Below are positions 1 to 6,017 of a stretch of DNA of 6,017 nt, one piece after another; positions within the stretch are counted from its first letter, which is position 1, and each line of letters starts with the position of its first letter. The stretch spans positions 1-6,017 of the forward strand of contig JBBSDW010000176.1 in assembly GCA_038240295.1 (NCBI GenBank), given 5' to 3'. The position numbers and the translations under genes were made by a program. The stretch comes from JABDDM01 sp038240295. GTDB lineage: Bacteria > Bacteroidota > Ignavibacteria > Palsa-1295. The notes under the pieces were generated by a model. That model did not search any database, was not told the DNA's origin, and was given only the letters and a program-made list of their open reading frames with translations.

Positions 1-1
1 G

Positions 2-406
2 GATAAGAAGGTCAATCTTGTGCACGTCTATGACGCCGCGCACTCGGTCGAACTTGCGTTGCAGCACGATCGAGCGAAAAACGAGACCTACATGATCGGC
101 AGCGAGGAGCAATACACCTGGCGCGATGTTTCACAGCTGACTGCCGATATTCTCAAGAAAAAAGGGATCACCATCAAGCTTCCGCACACGATCGTTTATG
201 GCGTGGCCGGCATTTCGGAATTTTTCAGTATGTTCATGAAAAAGCCGAGCGTCCTCAATTGGGAAAAAGGCCGCGATATGGTGCAGTCGGGATGGACCTG
301 CAGCGTCGAAAAAGCAAAACGCGAGATGGGATACGAACAACAAGTGTCTTTGGAGGAAGGGATCAAACTCACATGCGATTGGTATCGCGAACACTCCTGG
401 TTATGA
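2..406 (+). CDS. NAD-dependent epimerase/dehydratase family protein (extended SDR), C-terminal part only
   Basis: The reading frame is open at the left edge, so the NAD(P)-binding Rossmann half with its glycine-rich motif and the catalytic YxxxK lie outside the window; 134 codons are visible, ending in TGA at 404-406. What remains matches the substrate-binding half of extended short-chain dehydrogenases/epimerases. The segment VHVYDAAHSVELAL (visible residues 7-20) corresponds to the usual 'VHVdDaA..i.lAl' helix. It is followed by ETYMIGSEEQYTWRDV, the 'e.Y.igg....sw.el' strand and helix, and by the family-typical end WYREHSWL. Such enzymes oxidise, reduce or epimerise nucleotide sugars, sterols or similar alcohols; the substrate cannot be read from this fragment. 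Internal GTG at 20 and ATG codons are not credible starts because homology-like sequence continues upstream. The stop overlaps the start of the next gene by ATGA, suggesting cotranscription. The family is secure by motif recognition; the specificity is unknown. Confidence 0.82.
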   Translation, partial: DKKVNLVHVYDAAHSVELALQHDRAKNETYMIGSEEQYTWRDVSQLTADILKKKGITIKLPHTIVYGVAGISEFFSMFMKKPSVLNWEKGRDMVQSGWTCSVEKAKREMGYEQQVSLEEGIKLTCDWYREHSWL

Positions 407-1833
407 AAACAAGACTTCTCGTCTCGCTTGCCGTTCTGGTTACGCTCGCGGAATTTTCCGCTAGCGCTCATGCGCAGGATTTCCGAATGCGCCGAACGAA
501 TTCGGTCGGGCATTGGGTCATGAATATTGAAAACGAAGGGCATTTCTTCAATGCCGACGACTCGATCTTTCGCCCAACGTTTCCAGGCTCGTATTGGCAA
601 AACCCGAACGGCGGGATCGATACGCTGATCTTTGGCGGAGGCATTTGGATGGCGGCGCAGCGAAAGATCAATGGTGTGCTGCAACCGGCAGTGAGTTACG
701 GCTACGAGCCGAATGCCGCCGGCGATATTTTCGTACCGGGAAGCAATCTCGATGGGCCATTGGGCGACACCAGTCAGGCTGCTCGCGATAAATATAAGGT
801 CTATCGCTCGACCGATCAAACGCCACCTCTTTGGCCGATTCGGCAAACCGCGACTGGTCCGCATTATATCGACGACATCAATGCGCGTCAAAATGCGGGA
901 CCTGCGTTTGTCGTTGGCGATGAAGATATGTTCGCGGTCTATAAAGATTCGGACCCATCGTCGCACACGGATACGAGCAATCATTTGCAGGCCGGCGTCG
1001 AAGTTCGCAGCACGTTGAGCTTTTGGAGAAAAGGTCATGGCGCCGATGTCGTGGTGGTGCACAACGAGATCATTCATGCCGCTTCGGATACGCTGTTCAA
1101 TCCGGTCGTTGGTCTCGCGTTGGATGGTGATATCAACAAGCCCGACGATGACAGGTTAAAAGGTGTGCAGAACGAGGCGATCCATGCGGCCGTCTTTTTT
1201 ACGGCCTTCAGCACGACCGATCCCTATCTTGGCGTCGTGCTGCTCGCAGGTCAGCACAACAGTCACCGTGAGGATGCTGGACTCACGACCCTCAAATACT
1301 GGAACATCCTGGAAGATCCGAAGTCGGATGGAGACCGGTATTCGTTCATGACCTCCGGTGCCTTCGATACTGCGACGAGCGTCATCGGCGATGCGCGCCT
1401 ATTAATGGCGAGCGCGAGCAAGCAACCGCTTGCGGGATTCGATACCCTCTATCTCGACTACGCACTTTTCGCTGTCCCTGCTTCGGGCAAAGAAGCACTC
1501 GATCCTGCGGACTCTGCTCGCGTGTTGCACATCGCCGAGGAAATTTCGAATGATTATGATCTTGGGCGTTTGCCAGCGCTCGATGTTTCTGAGAAAATGA
1601 GTCCGGCATCGATCTCGGTCTATCCGAACCCTGCGGGAAACTGGGCCTCGGTTAGCCTTGCATCCTCAAAACCAGAAATCGTCAGATTGTACGATATTAT
1701 GGGAAGAGAAGTTGGGGAGTATGAATCGAACGGAGGCCGCGCAAGCCTTGACATAAGCGGGCTGGCGAGCGGGCGATATTTTCTGCGAACTTCGTCAAGC
1801 GAAATTCCTGCGGTCATCGAGCACATTCGATAA
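403..1833 (+). CDS. Secreted protein of unknown function with T9SS type A C-terminal sorting domain
   Basis: This is a 476-residue protein. The ATG at 403 is chosen, not the upstream in-frame ATG at 259, because it begins a good Sec signal peptide: MKTR, a hydrophobic core (LLVSLAVLVTLA), then AHA with likely cleavage before Gln25. No Shine-Dalgarno sequence sits at proper spacing; the ATGA overlap with the preceding gene suggests translational coupling. The C-terminal ~75 residues form a T9SS type A sorting domain: SISVYPNPAGNWASVSL (403-419), VRLYDIMGREV (427-437) and LDISGLASGRYFLR (449-462). That domain normally directs export across the outer membrane and is then cleaved. The middle (about 26-390) resembles, by memory, a family of large secreted proteins from Ignavibacteria and relatives. 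Features include an early LIFGGGIWMAA (75-85), a GDEDMFAVYKDSDP stretch (172-185), a central VVGLALDGDI strand (235-244) and DLGRLP before the sorting domain. I recognise no catalytic motif. Export route is well supported; function is unknown. Confidence 0.9.
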   Translation: MKTRLLVSLAVLVTLAEFSASAHAQDFRMRRTNSVGHWVMNIENEGHFFNADDSIFRPTFPGSYWQNPNGGIDTLIFGGGIWMAAQRKINGVLQPAVSYGYEPNAAGDIFVPGSNLDGPLGDTSQAARDKYKVYRSTDQTPPLWPIRQTATGPHYIDDINARQNAGPAFVVGDEDMFAVYKDSDPSSHTDTSNHLQAGVEVRSTLSFWRKGHGADVVVVHNEIIHAASDTLFNPVVGLALDGDINKPDDDRLKGVQNEAIHAAVFFTAFSTTDPYLGVVLLAGQHNSHREDAGLTTLKYWNILEDPKSDGDRYSFMTSGAFDTATSVIGDARLLMASASKQPLAGFDTLYLDYALFAVPASGKEALDPADSARVLHIAEEISNDYDLGRLPALDVSEKMSPASISVYPNPAGNWASVSLASSKPEIVRLYDIMGREVGEYESNGGRASLDISGLASGRYFLRTSSSEIPAVIEHIR

Positions 1834-1927
1834 TGCGATTTCGCTTGTCTCGTTTTTGCACTATGACCCTAAACAATCCGACAACTGGACAAACGGCTCG
1901 GATGAAGGCAATCGAAATCAGGCTGAA

Positions 1928-1966
1928 TTGGGCAATTTATGACTTGGCATAGTTATTTGTATCTTC
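1928..1966 (+). promoter_or_regulatory. Weak candidate promoter in convergent intergenic region
   Basis: An A/T-rich stretch contains TTG at 1928-1930 and TTATTTG at 1953-1959, about 25 bases apart, roughly the spacing of the Bacteroidota -33 (TTTG) and -7 (TAnnTTTG) elements. The match is partial: the TA of the -7 box is not at the right place. If real, it would drive a short transcript ending at the terminator near 2054. There is no open reading frame of note between them. The call rests on loose pattern similarity alone. Confidence 0.18.
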
Positions 1967-1997
1967 TTAATCGGCAAACTAAACAAGAGACTCACCT

Positions 1998-2011
1998 GAA
2001 GCGCAAGCTTC
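1998..2011 (+). other. GNRA-tetraloop hairpin upstream of terminator
   Basis: GAAGC (1998-2002), loop GCAA (2003-2006) and GCTTC (2007-2011) form a perfect five-pair stem closed by a GNRA tetraloop. No T-run follows, so it is not itself a terminator. It lies only seven bases before the terminator stem at 2018, so the two would form neighbouring helices in one RNA. GNRA loops are common in structured RNAs, but a five-pair stem can arise by chance. Confidence 0.4.
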
Positions 2012-2017
2012 TCACAC

Positions 2018-2054
2018 GAGCACTGGGAGGGCAAACCCGGTGCTCATTTATTTT
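2018..2054 (+). terminator. Rho-independent terminator, + strand
   Basis: The left arm GAGCACTGGG (2018-2027) pairs with the right arm CCCGGTGCTC (2036-2045). This gives a ten-pair stem with one T-G wobble and an eight-base loop, AGGGCAAA. The T-rich tail ATTTATTTT (2046-2054) follows at once, so termination is for + strand transcription. It is the likely 3' end of the transcript carrying the secreted-protein gene that stops at 1833, or of a separate short RNA. On the opposite strand the stem is preceded, not followed, by the A/T tract, so it is a poor terminator for the convergent gene ending at 2099. Confidence 0.82.
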
Positions 2055-2098
2055 AAAGATTTTCTAACAGGCCTTGAGGACGAAAGAGCAACCGCTGC

Positions 2099-3637
2099 TT
2101 ATTCCTCAGTGTCGTCCGATGCGGCTTGAGGAGCCGAAGATTCGAGCACTCGAAACTCGACGCGGCGATTCTGCGAGCGGCCTTCTTCGGTTGAATTGGT
2201 TGCGATCGGTTTGGCTGGTCCAAAGGAAGTAGTGGTCATTCTCGACTGATCGATTCCGGCCTTGATGAGATAATCGCGAACTGATTCGGCCCGGCTTTTC
2301 GAAAGCTCGACGTTGTGCTCCCTGCTTCCGCTCGAATCGGTGTGACCATCGATCGAGATCCGCATTTTTGGATCGTGATCGAGCAACGATTTCAGGTGAT
2401 CAAGTTCCGGAAACGATGATGGCAGAAGTGTCGCCTTGTCTGTCTCAAAGAAAATACTATTGAGCCTCACGACCGCTCCTTTTTTGATCTCGGTCAGAAC
2501 GAGATTTCGCTCGATGTTCTGATAATCGCGAAGCTCGCTCAGATCGAGATGCTCGGAATTCGGTGCGTAACCAGGCTTCTGCGCACGAATTCCATAGAGC
2601 GCGCCTGCCGGCAAAATGATCTGATACTCGCCGGTCGAAGGATCGCTTCTGGCAAACCCAAGCTGTGCACCGTCCGAAAGCCGCTCATAGCGAATCCTTG
2701 CAGCGATGGGCTTTCCGGAGTTGTCGAGGACCTTGCCATGGATCATTGCAACGACCGTCGCTTTCTGTTTCGCGACTTTTACGCGGAAAATATCGGTCTG
2801 CTCCTCAACGTTCGGCCGCCAAACGAAATAAGCGTATTCGCCTTTCGCATCTTCCGTGTAGTAAAGCGTCCGGCCGGCATGATTGATCGAGGGTCCAAGA
2901 TTTTCGGGCAGCGACCAATTTTCCCATGAATCGTCCAGCCTGACGCTGCGATAGACATCGACTTCGCCGAAGCCATTTGGCCGGTCGCTCGAAAAATAAA
3001 GCGTCCGATCGTCGGCAGCAATGAAGGGTGTCATCTCGGTATATTTCGAATTGATCCTCGGCCCAAGCCAGCGCGGCTCGGTCCATCGGTTGTTCGTTTC
3101 ATCGAGGAAGCTGACGTATAGATCCCGGGCGCCCATTGTCGAATCGCGTTCGACTGCCATCACGAGCGTCTTCTGGTCGGGACCGAACGAGTAGTCGGTG
3201 AAGGTGCCGCGAACTCGAAGGCTATCGATATGCAGCGACCGTGGCTCCGACCAGCCGTCTTTCGTACGATGCGACACATAAATGCGGTCTTCGGGCGGAG
3301 TGAATTCCTGCATCTTGCCCATGAGATACAAGCTGTTGTTGTCGGGCGAAACGCTTGTCACCGCAATACCGTATCGGCTCGAAAGCGTACTTCCCATGAT
3401 CTCGGCGACGGAAAAATCGCTATCGCCGATTCGGGTGCTGTGCCAAATATCTACGACGACCGAACTATCGAGGCCATACCGAGGTCGAGCAAAATAGAGC
3501 GTCTTGCCATCGGAGCTGATGACCGGCGCGAGTTCGCTATTTTGCGAATTGACATTGCTCGATAAGCGCTCCGGCGGCTTTTGAGCGAACGCAGCGACTG
3601 GTACGAGCAGCAGGCAGAAAAGTGCAAGAAGTTTCAT
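2099..3637 (-). CDS. Exported PD40 propeller / CarboxypepD_reg-like / OmpA-family peptidoglycan-binding protein (PorE-like without TPR)
   Basis: This 512-residue protein has a Sec signal peptide, MKLLALFCLLLVPVAAFA, with likely cleavage before Gln19; there is no lipobox. Residues 25-285 hold PD40-type propeller repeats: SSDGKTLYFARPR (41-53), SPDNNSLYLMG (97-107), GPDQKTLVMAV (152-162) and AADDRTLYFSSDRPNG (207-222), with weaker GEYAYFVW (266-273). A carboxypeptidase-regulatory-like beta-sandwich follows at about 299-382 (IHGKVLDNSGKPI). Residues 389-497 are an OmpA C-terminal domain with FFETDKATL (396-404), DGHTDSSGS (430-438), LSKSRAESVRDYL (445-457) and NRRVEF (490-495). Asp434 and Arg449 correspond to the conserved pair that binds diaminopimelate of peptidoglycan. 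It should sit in the periplasm or at the outer membrane, bound to the cell wall. The domain order resembles the T9SS protein PorE, but PorE also has an N-terminal TPR and a lipid anchor. AGGGG lies two bases before the ATG, too close for a standard ribosome site. Domain calls are firm; the T9SS role is inference. Confidence 0.92.
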   Translation of the reverse strand: MKLLALFCLLLVPVAAFAQKPPERLSSNVNSQNSELAPVISSDGKTLYFARPRYGLDSSVVVDIWHSTRIGDSDFSVAEIMGSTLSSRYGIAVTSVSPDNNSLYLMGKMQEFTPPEDRIYVSHRTKDGWSEPRSLHIDSLRVRGTFTDYSFGPDQKTLVMAVERDSTMGARDLYVSFLDETNNRWTEPRWLGPRINSKYTEMTPFIAADDRTLYFSSDRPNGFGEVDVYRSVRLDDSWENWSLPENLGPSINHAGRTLYYTEDAKGEYAYFVWRPNVEEQTDIFRVKVAKQKATVVAMIHGKVLDNSGKPIAARIRYERLSDGAQLGFARSDPSTGEYQIILPAGALYGIRAQKPGYAPNSEHLDLSELRDYQNIERNLVLTEIKKGAVVRLNSIFFETDKATLLPSSFPELDHLKSLLDHDPKMRISIDGHTDSSGSREHNVELSKSRAESVRDYLIKAGIDQSRMTTTSFGPAKPIATNSTEEGRSQNRRVEFRVLESSAPQAASDDTEE

Positions 3638-3797
3638 CGCCCCTACAACCCAACTGCTTTTCGTGGAGTTCGATAGTCTGGATGCCAGTCGAGTTGAAAT
3701 CCGGGTCTACGTTTCTTGCGCCTCAGATAAGGACAAACTTATTGCTCAGTCTGCAAGTTTTTGATGAGTGCTTCAGCCCAATCTTTTTTGTACCCCG
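3638..3797. promoter_or_regulatory. Divergent promoter region
   Basis: These 160 bases separate two divergently transcribed genes and must hold the start sites of both unless the promoters lie inside the genes. No reading frame here has coding character, and I see no strong hairpin or direct repeat. The right-hand gene has no Shine-Dalgarno sequence before its ATG (upstream bases TTTTTTGTACCCCG). A very weak sigma70-like pair for that gene is TTGCGC at 3716-3721 with TTATTG at 3739-3744, 17 bases apart. Confidence 0.6.
3734..3741 (-). promoter_or_regulatory. Candidate Bacteroidota-type -7 box for the OmpA-family gene
   Basis: Read on the - strand this is TAAGTTTG, an exact match to the TAnnTTTG -7 consensus of Bacteroidota primary-sigma promoters. 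It lies about 97 bases upstream of the start codon at 3637. No convincing TTTG -33 element is found at the normal distance; the nearest TTG is only about 12 bases upstream of the box. An exact six-base match in 160 bases can be chance, so support is modest. Confidence 0.33.
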
Positions 3798-6017
3798 ATG
3801 TCAAGATTCAAGCGCCTGAAATTTCGTGCTGTGCTAACGCGTATGTGCATCGTGCTCGTGGTGATTTTCGGATTCGCCGGCGCAGCGACTGCGCAGTCTT
3901 CAGACTCGGTCAAAAAAACATCCACACATCGACCGACGAGGCACATTCGGCGTCACCACTGCTACCGTAAAAAAGTAGCGAAAAAAGTGGTTGTGATTCA
4001 GCATGATCGTATTCACATGCCGCCTCCTGGCACGAACGCCGAAGAGCCGAATTCCGATTGGTATCGCAACCGTGCCTGGCCCAATGAGGAAATCGATCCG
4101 ATGCAGTATCCGATCGCAGTCAAAGCAGCGCAGGCGATGCCGGTGTTAGGGCAGTTTGGAAAAACTCGAGCGCTTACCGACCCTGTGACATCTTGGACGA
4201 TGATCGGGCCGAATACCATTGGCGGACGCGTATCGGCGCTTGCCGTCGATCCGATGGATTCGAATGTGTTTTATGCCGGATCTGCGAATGGCGGCGTATG
4301 GCGAACGCTCGATCACGGGGTAAGCTGGACATGCATTACCGATACGTTTGCTGCACTCTCCACCGGAGCGATCACGATCGATCCTACAAATACAAATATT
4401 ATTTATCTCGGACAAGGCGAATGCGATTTTAGCGCCGATTCCTATCCGGGTAACGGACTCTGGCGATCGGACGATCGTGGCGCTACGTGGACTTCGCTTG
4501 GGCTTGCCGCAACCCAATATATCGCGAAGGTAATTATCGATCCCGCCGACCACAATATGCTGTATGTCGCATCGCCTGGCCCTTCCTCGACATCCGATTC
4601 AAACCGTGGCGTCTTTAAGTCGACGAATGGTGGTATGAGCTGGACACGGTCGCTTAATCGTATTAGTTCGGTGCGGAATTCAGCGCCGCTTTCCGTCATC
4701 GATCTCGCGATGAATCCACACGATCACAGTGACCTCGTGGCCTTTGCAATCGATACGCGTAATGCAGGCAGCCTTTCAGCGGGTGGAACATACACTGGGC
4801 TCTGGCACACACTCGATGCTGGCGTAAACTGGAAGCGGATCGATACCATAGCTGGGATCGGTCTGCCGAACAGTGTTACACTTAAGTATCTAAGTCGCGG
4901 TGCGCTTAGCTGGATCGATTCGAGTGGTAAAAGCTTGCTCTTTGCCGCCGTAAGCGTTGGGTCGGTCAATGCTGTCACTGGATTTCGAACCGACGTGAAT
5001 TTTTACGGACTCTATCGTTCGACCGATCCCGATCATACATGGACGAAGCTTCAGGATTCTACGCTGAGAATGCCATTTGGTGTGATCGCCCCCGATAGTG
5101 TTGACATTTTGTATCGGCAGGGCGACTACAATTTTTATCTTGCTTCGAATCCGTTGCATTCGAACGAACTTTACATCGGAGGGATAGATGTGCAGCGCTC
5201 GACCGATTTTGGCCGGACGTTTCATGATATTACGATCGGATATCCCCGTTATTTTCGGAACGACCGCACGCAGCATAGCGATCAACATGCGCTTGCTTTC
5301 ACAGCTTCGAAAACCGGAAATGATCTATTGCTCGGAAGCGATGGGGGCGTTTTTAATACACGCGATTTTGGAGCGACATGGCAACAATATAAGGGGTTGC
5401 CGATCACAATGTTTTATGCGATCGAAGGCTGGTGGCCTGCCATGGATAAAACGGGGACGATCACCGACCCGTATCAATTGAAATTCTTTGGCGGCACACA
5501 GGATAACGGAACAGTCGCTCATGGATTTACTGCAAATCCCGATTGGGACTGGATCAATCGCGGTGATGGCGGGAGGGCGCAGGCAAGCCTTACCGACAGC
5601 AACAAACTCTTTACGTCGCAGCAACTGGGCGGCCTTTCGTACCGTGATGGGCTCGATTCTCTACACCCAAATCTTGGTTACGATATTTATGGATTATTGC
5701 CGGGAAATTATAATTCGAAATGGCATTGGTTCAGCTATCAGTTAGTGAAGTCGCCGGGACATCTTACCGATACGACGGAGCCAGCAGCGTTTATTGCTCC
5801 GATGGTTCTCGATCAGGTTACAGGTCAGGATATCTATACAGCCCGCCTCCATGTCTATCACGCAAAATTCGACTTTGCCAATAAAAATGTGACGTGGTCG
5901 ACGTGGTCGCCGGTCATTGGTGGATATATCAAAAATCCAAAGCAGTGGTATTACGGCGATCTTGAGTGCATGGCTGTCGGTCCGCACGATGCTACAGGTC
6001 GTCCGATGCTTTGGGCC
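3798..6017 (+). CDS. Large exported Asp-box (BNR) repeat beta-propeller protein, N-terminal 740 residues, open at right edge
   Basis: Continuous frame of exactly 740 codons from ATG 3798 with no stop before the window ends. An in-frame TGA at 3765-3767 limits the start; ATG at 3843 (Met16) is the only close alternative. The basic n-region plus hydrophobic MCIVLVVIFGFAGAATA gives a signal peptide cleaved before Gln33. A His/Arg/Lys-rich segment (39-63) follows. The propeller opens with WTMIGPNTIGGRVSALAVDP (133-152). Seven Asp-box-like repeats lie at about 170-177 (TLDHGVSW), 224-231, 275-282, 338-345, 408-415, 468-475 and 521-528 (TRDFGATW). Later motifs are SDQHALAF (494-501), GSDGGV (513-518), GGTQDNGT (565-572) and GDGG (589-592), all typical of large secreted BNR/YVTN-like proteins of Bacteroidota and relatives. 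Asp boxes are structural, not catalytic. I see no sialidase FRIP motif, so the name sialidase would be unsafe. A T9SS sorting domain may lie beyond the edge. Family firm; function unknown. Confidence 0.92.
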   Translation, partial: MSRFKRLKFRAVLTRMCIVLVVIFGFAGAATAQSSDSVKKTSTHRPTRHIRRHHCYRKKVAKKVVVIQHDRIHMPPPGTNAEEPNSDWYRNRAWPNEEIDPMQYPIAVKAAQAMPVLGQFGKTRALTDPVTSWTMIGPNTIGGRVSALAVDPMDSNVFYAGSANGGVWRTLDHGVSWTCITDTFAALSTGAITIDPTNTNIIYLGQGECDFSADSYPGNGLWRSDDRGATWTSLGLAATQYIAKVIIDPADHNMLYVASPGPSSTSDSNRGVFKSTNGGMSWTRSLNRISSVRNSAPLSVIDLAMNPHDHSDLVAFAIDTRNAGSLSAGGTYTGLWHTLDAGVNWKRIDTIAGIGLPNSVTLKYLSRGALSWIDSSGKSLLFAAVSVGSVNAVTGFRTDVNFYGLYRSTDPDHTWTKLQDSTLRMPFGVIAPDSVDILYRQGDYNFYLASNPLHSNELYIGGIDVQRSTDFGRTFHDITIGYPRYFRNDRTQHSDQHALAFTASKTGNDLLLGSDGGVFNTRDFGATWQQYKGLPITMFYAIEGWWPAMDKTGTITDPYQLKFFGGTQDNGTVAHGFTANPDWDWINRGDGGRAQASLTDSNKLFTSQQLGGLSYRDGLDSLHPNLGYDIYGLLPGNYNSKWHWFSYQLVKSPGHLTDTTEPAAFIAPMVLDQVTGQDIYTARLHVYHAKFDFANKNVTWSTWSPVIGGYIKNPKQWYYGDLECMAVGPHDATGRPMLWA

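Noticed and set aside
351..360. Shine-Dalgarno-like GGAGGAAGG sequence
   Set aside because: It lies inside the SDR gene more than 40 bases before the next start codon, too far to act as its ribosome site.
259..402. Upstream in-frame extension of the secreted-protein gene from ATG 259
   Set aside because: It would put 48 basic residues before a clean signal peptide and overlap the SDR coding sequence by about 150 bases; the ATG at 403 is the sensible start.
196..1077. A 293-codon open frame on the - strand
   Set aside because: It lies antisense to the secreted-protein gene and the end of the SDR gene, has low-complexity Arg/Ile-rich content and no recognisable domain, while the + strand frame has a signal peptide and a sorting domain.
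1834..1860. Short hairpin-like GCGATTTCGC followed by a T-run after the secreted-protein gene
   Set aside because: The stem is only four pairs with a two-base loop and the T-run is displaced, so it is not a credible terminator compared with the one at 2018-2054.
2549..2929. A 126-codon + strand open frame inside the OmpA-family gene, and others like it at 2665 and 3230
   Set aside because: They are antisense to clear propeller and OmpA-domain coding sequence and show no domain or start-site support.
3761..3970. A 69-codon + strand frame beginning upstream of the BNR gene
   Set aside because: It overlaps the signal-peptide region of the BNR gene in another frame, has no recognisable features and depends on a TTG start.
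4093..4918. Frequent ATCGAT/GATCGAT words, suggestive of a repeated site
   Set aside because: They mostly encode Ile-Asp in recurring propeller strands (for example IDP, IDT) with this genome's codon preference, and spacing is irregular, so no regulatory or repeat array is implied.
3798..6017. Calling the BNR-repeat protein a sialidase
   Set aside because: Asp boxes occur in many propellers; no FRIP motif or arginine triad is visible in the first 740 residues, so an enzymatic name is not supported.

Overview
The window reads as ordinary chromosomal DNA from a member of the FCB group of bacteria, most likely the Ignavibacteria/Kapabacteria side rather than classical Bacteroidia. The main clue is a C-terminal sorting domain of the type IX secretion system (T9SS, type A) on the second gene. 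Supporting clues are a propeller/OmpA-family protein of a kind common in this group, and start codons without convincing Shine-Dalgarno sequences. Base composition looks near 50% G+C by eye, which is high for Bacteroidia. The lineage call is inference.

Layout, left to right: (1) bases 2-406, + strand, the C-terminal part of an extended short-chain dehydrogenase/epimerase that begins outside the window. (2) bases 403-1833, + strand, a secreted 476-residue protein with a signal peptide and a T9SS sorting domain, overlapping gene 1 by the four bases ATGA. (3) bases 1834-2098, a convergent intergenic region with a strong rho-independent terminator on the + strand, a GNRA-tetraloop hairpin just before it and a weak promoter-like sequence further upstream. 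(4) bases 2099-3637, - strand, a 512-residue exported protein with PD40 propeller repeats, a carboxypeptidase-regulatory-like domain and an OmpA-type peptidoglycan-binding domain. (5) bases 3638-3797, a divergent promoter region. (6) bases 3798-6017, + strand, the first 740 codons of a large exported protein with at least seven Asp-box (BNR) repeats, open at the right edge.

Three of the four genes encode exported proteins, so the window is mainly about the cell envelope and secretion. Gene 2 is a probable T9SS cargo and gene 6 belongs to a class often exported the same way, although its C terminus is not visible. Gene 4 has three of the four domains I associate with PorE-type proteins that tie T9SS to peptidoglycan, but lacks the TPR and the lipoprotein signal. 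It could therefore be a related envelope anchor or a general OmpA-family protein. I see no transposon, CRISPR array, tRNA, rRNA, phage gene or defence system. The most open questions are the small structured intergenic element and the relation of the propeller/OmpA protein to T9SS.
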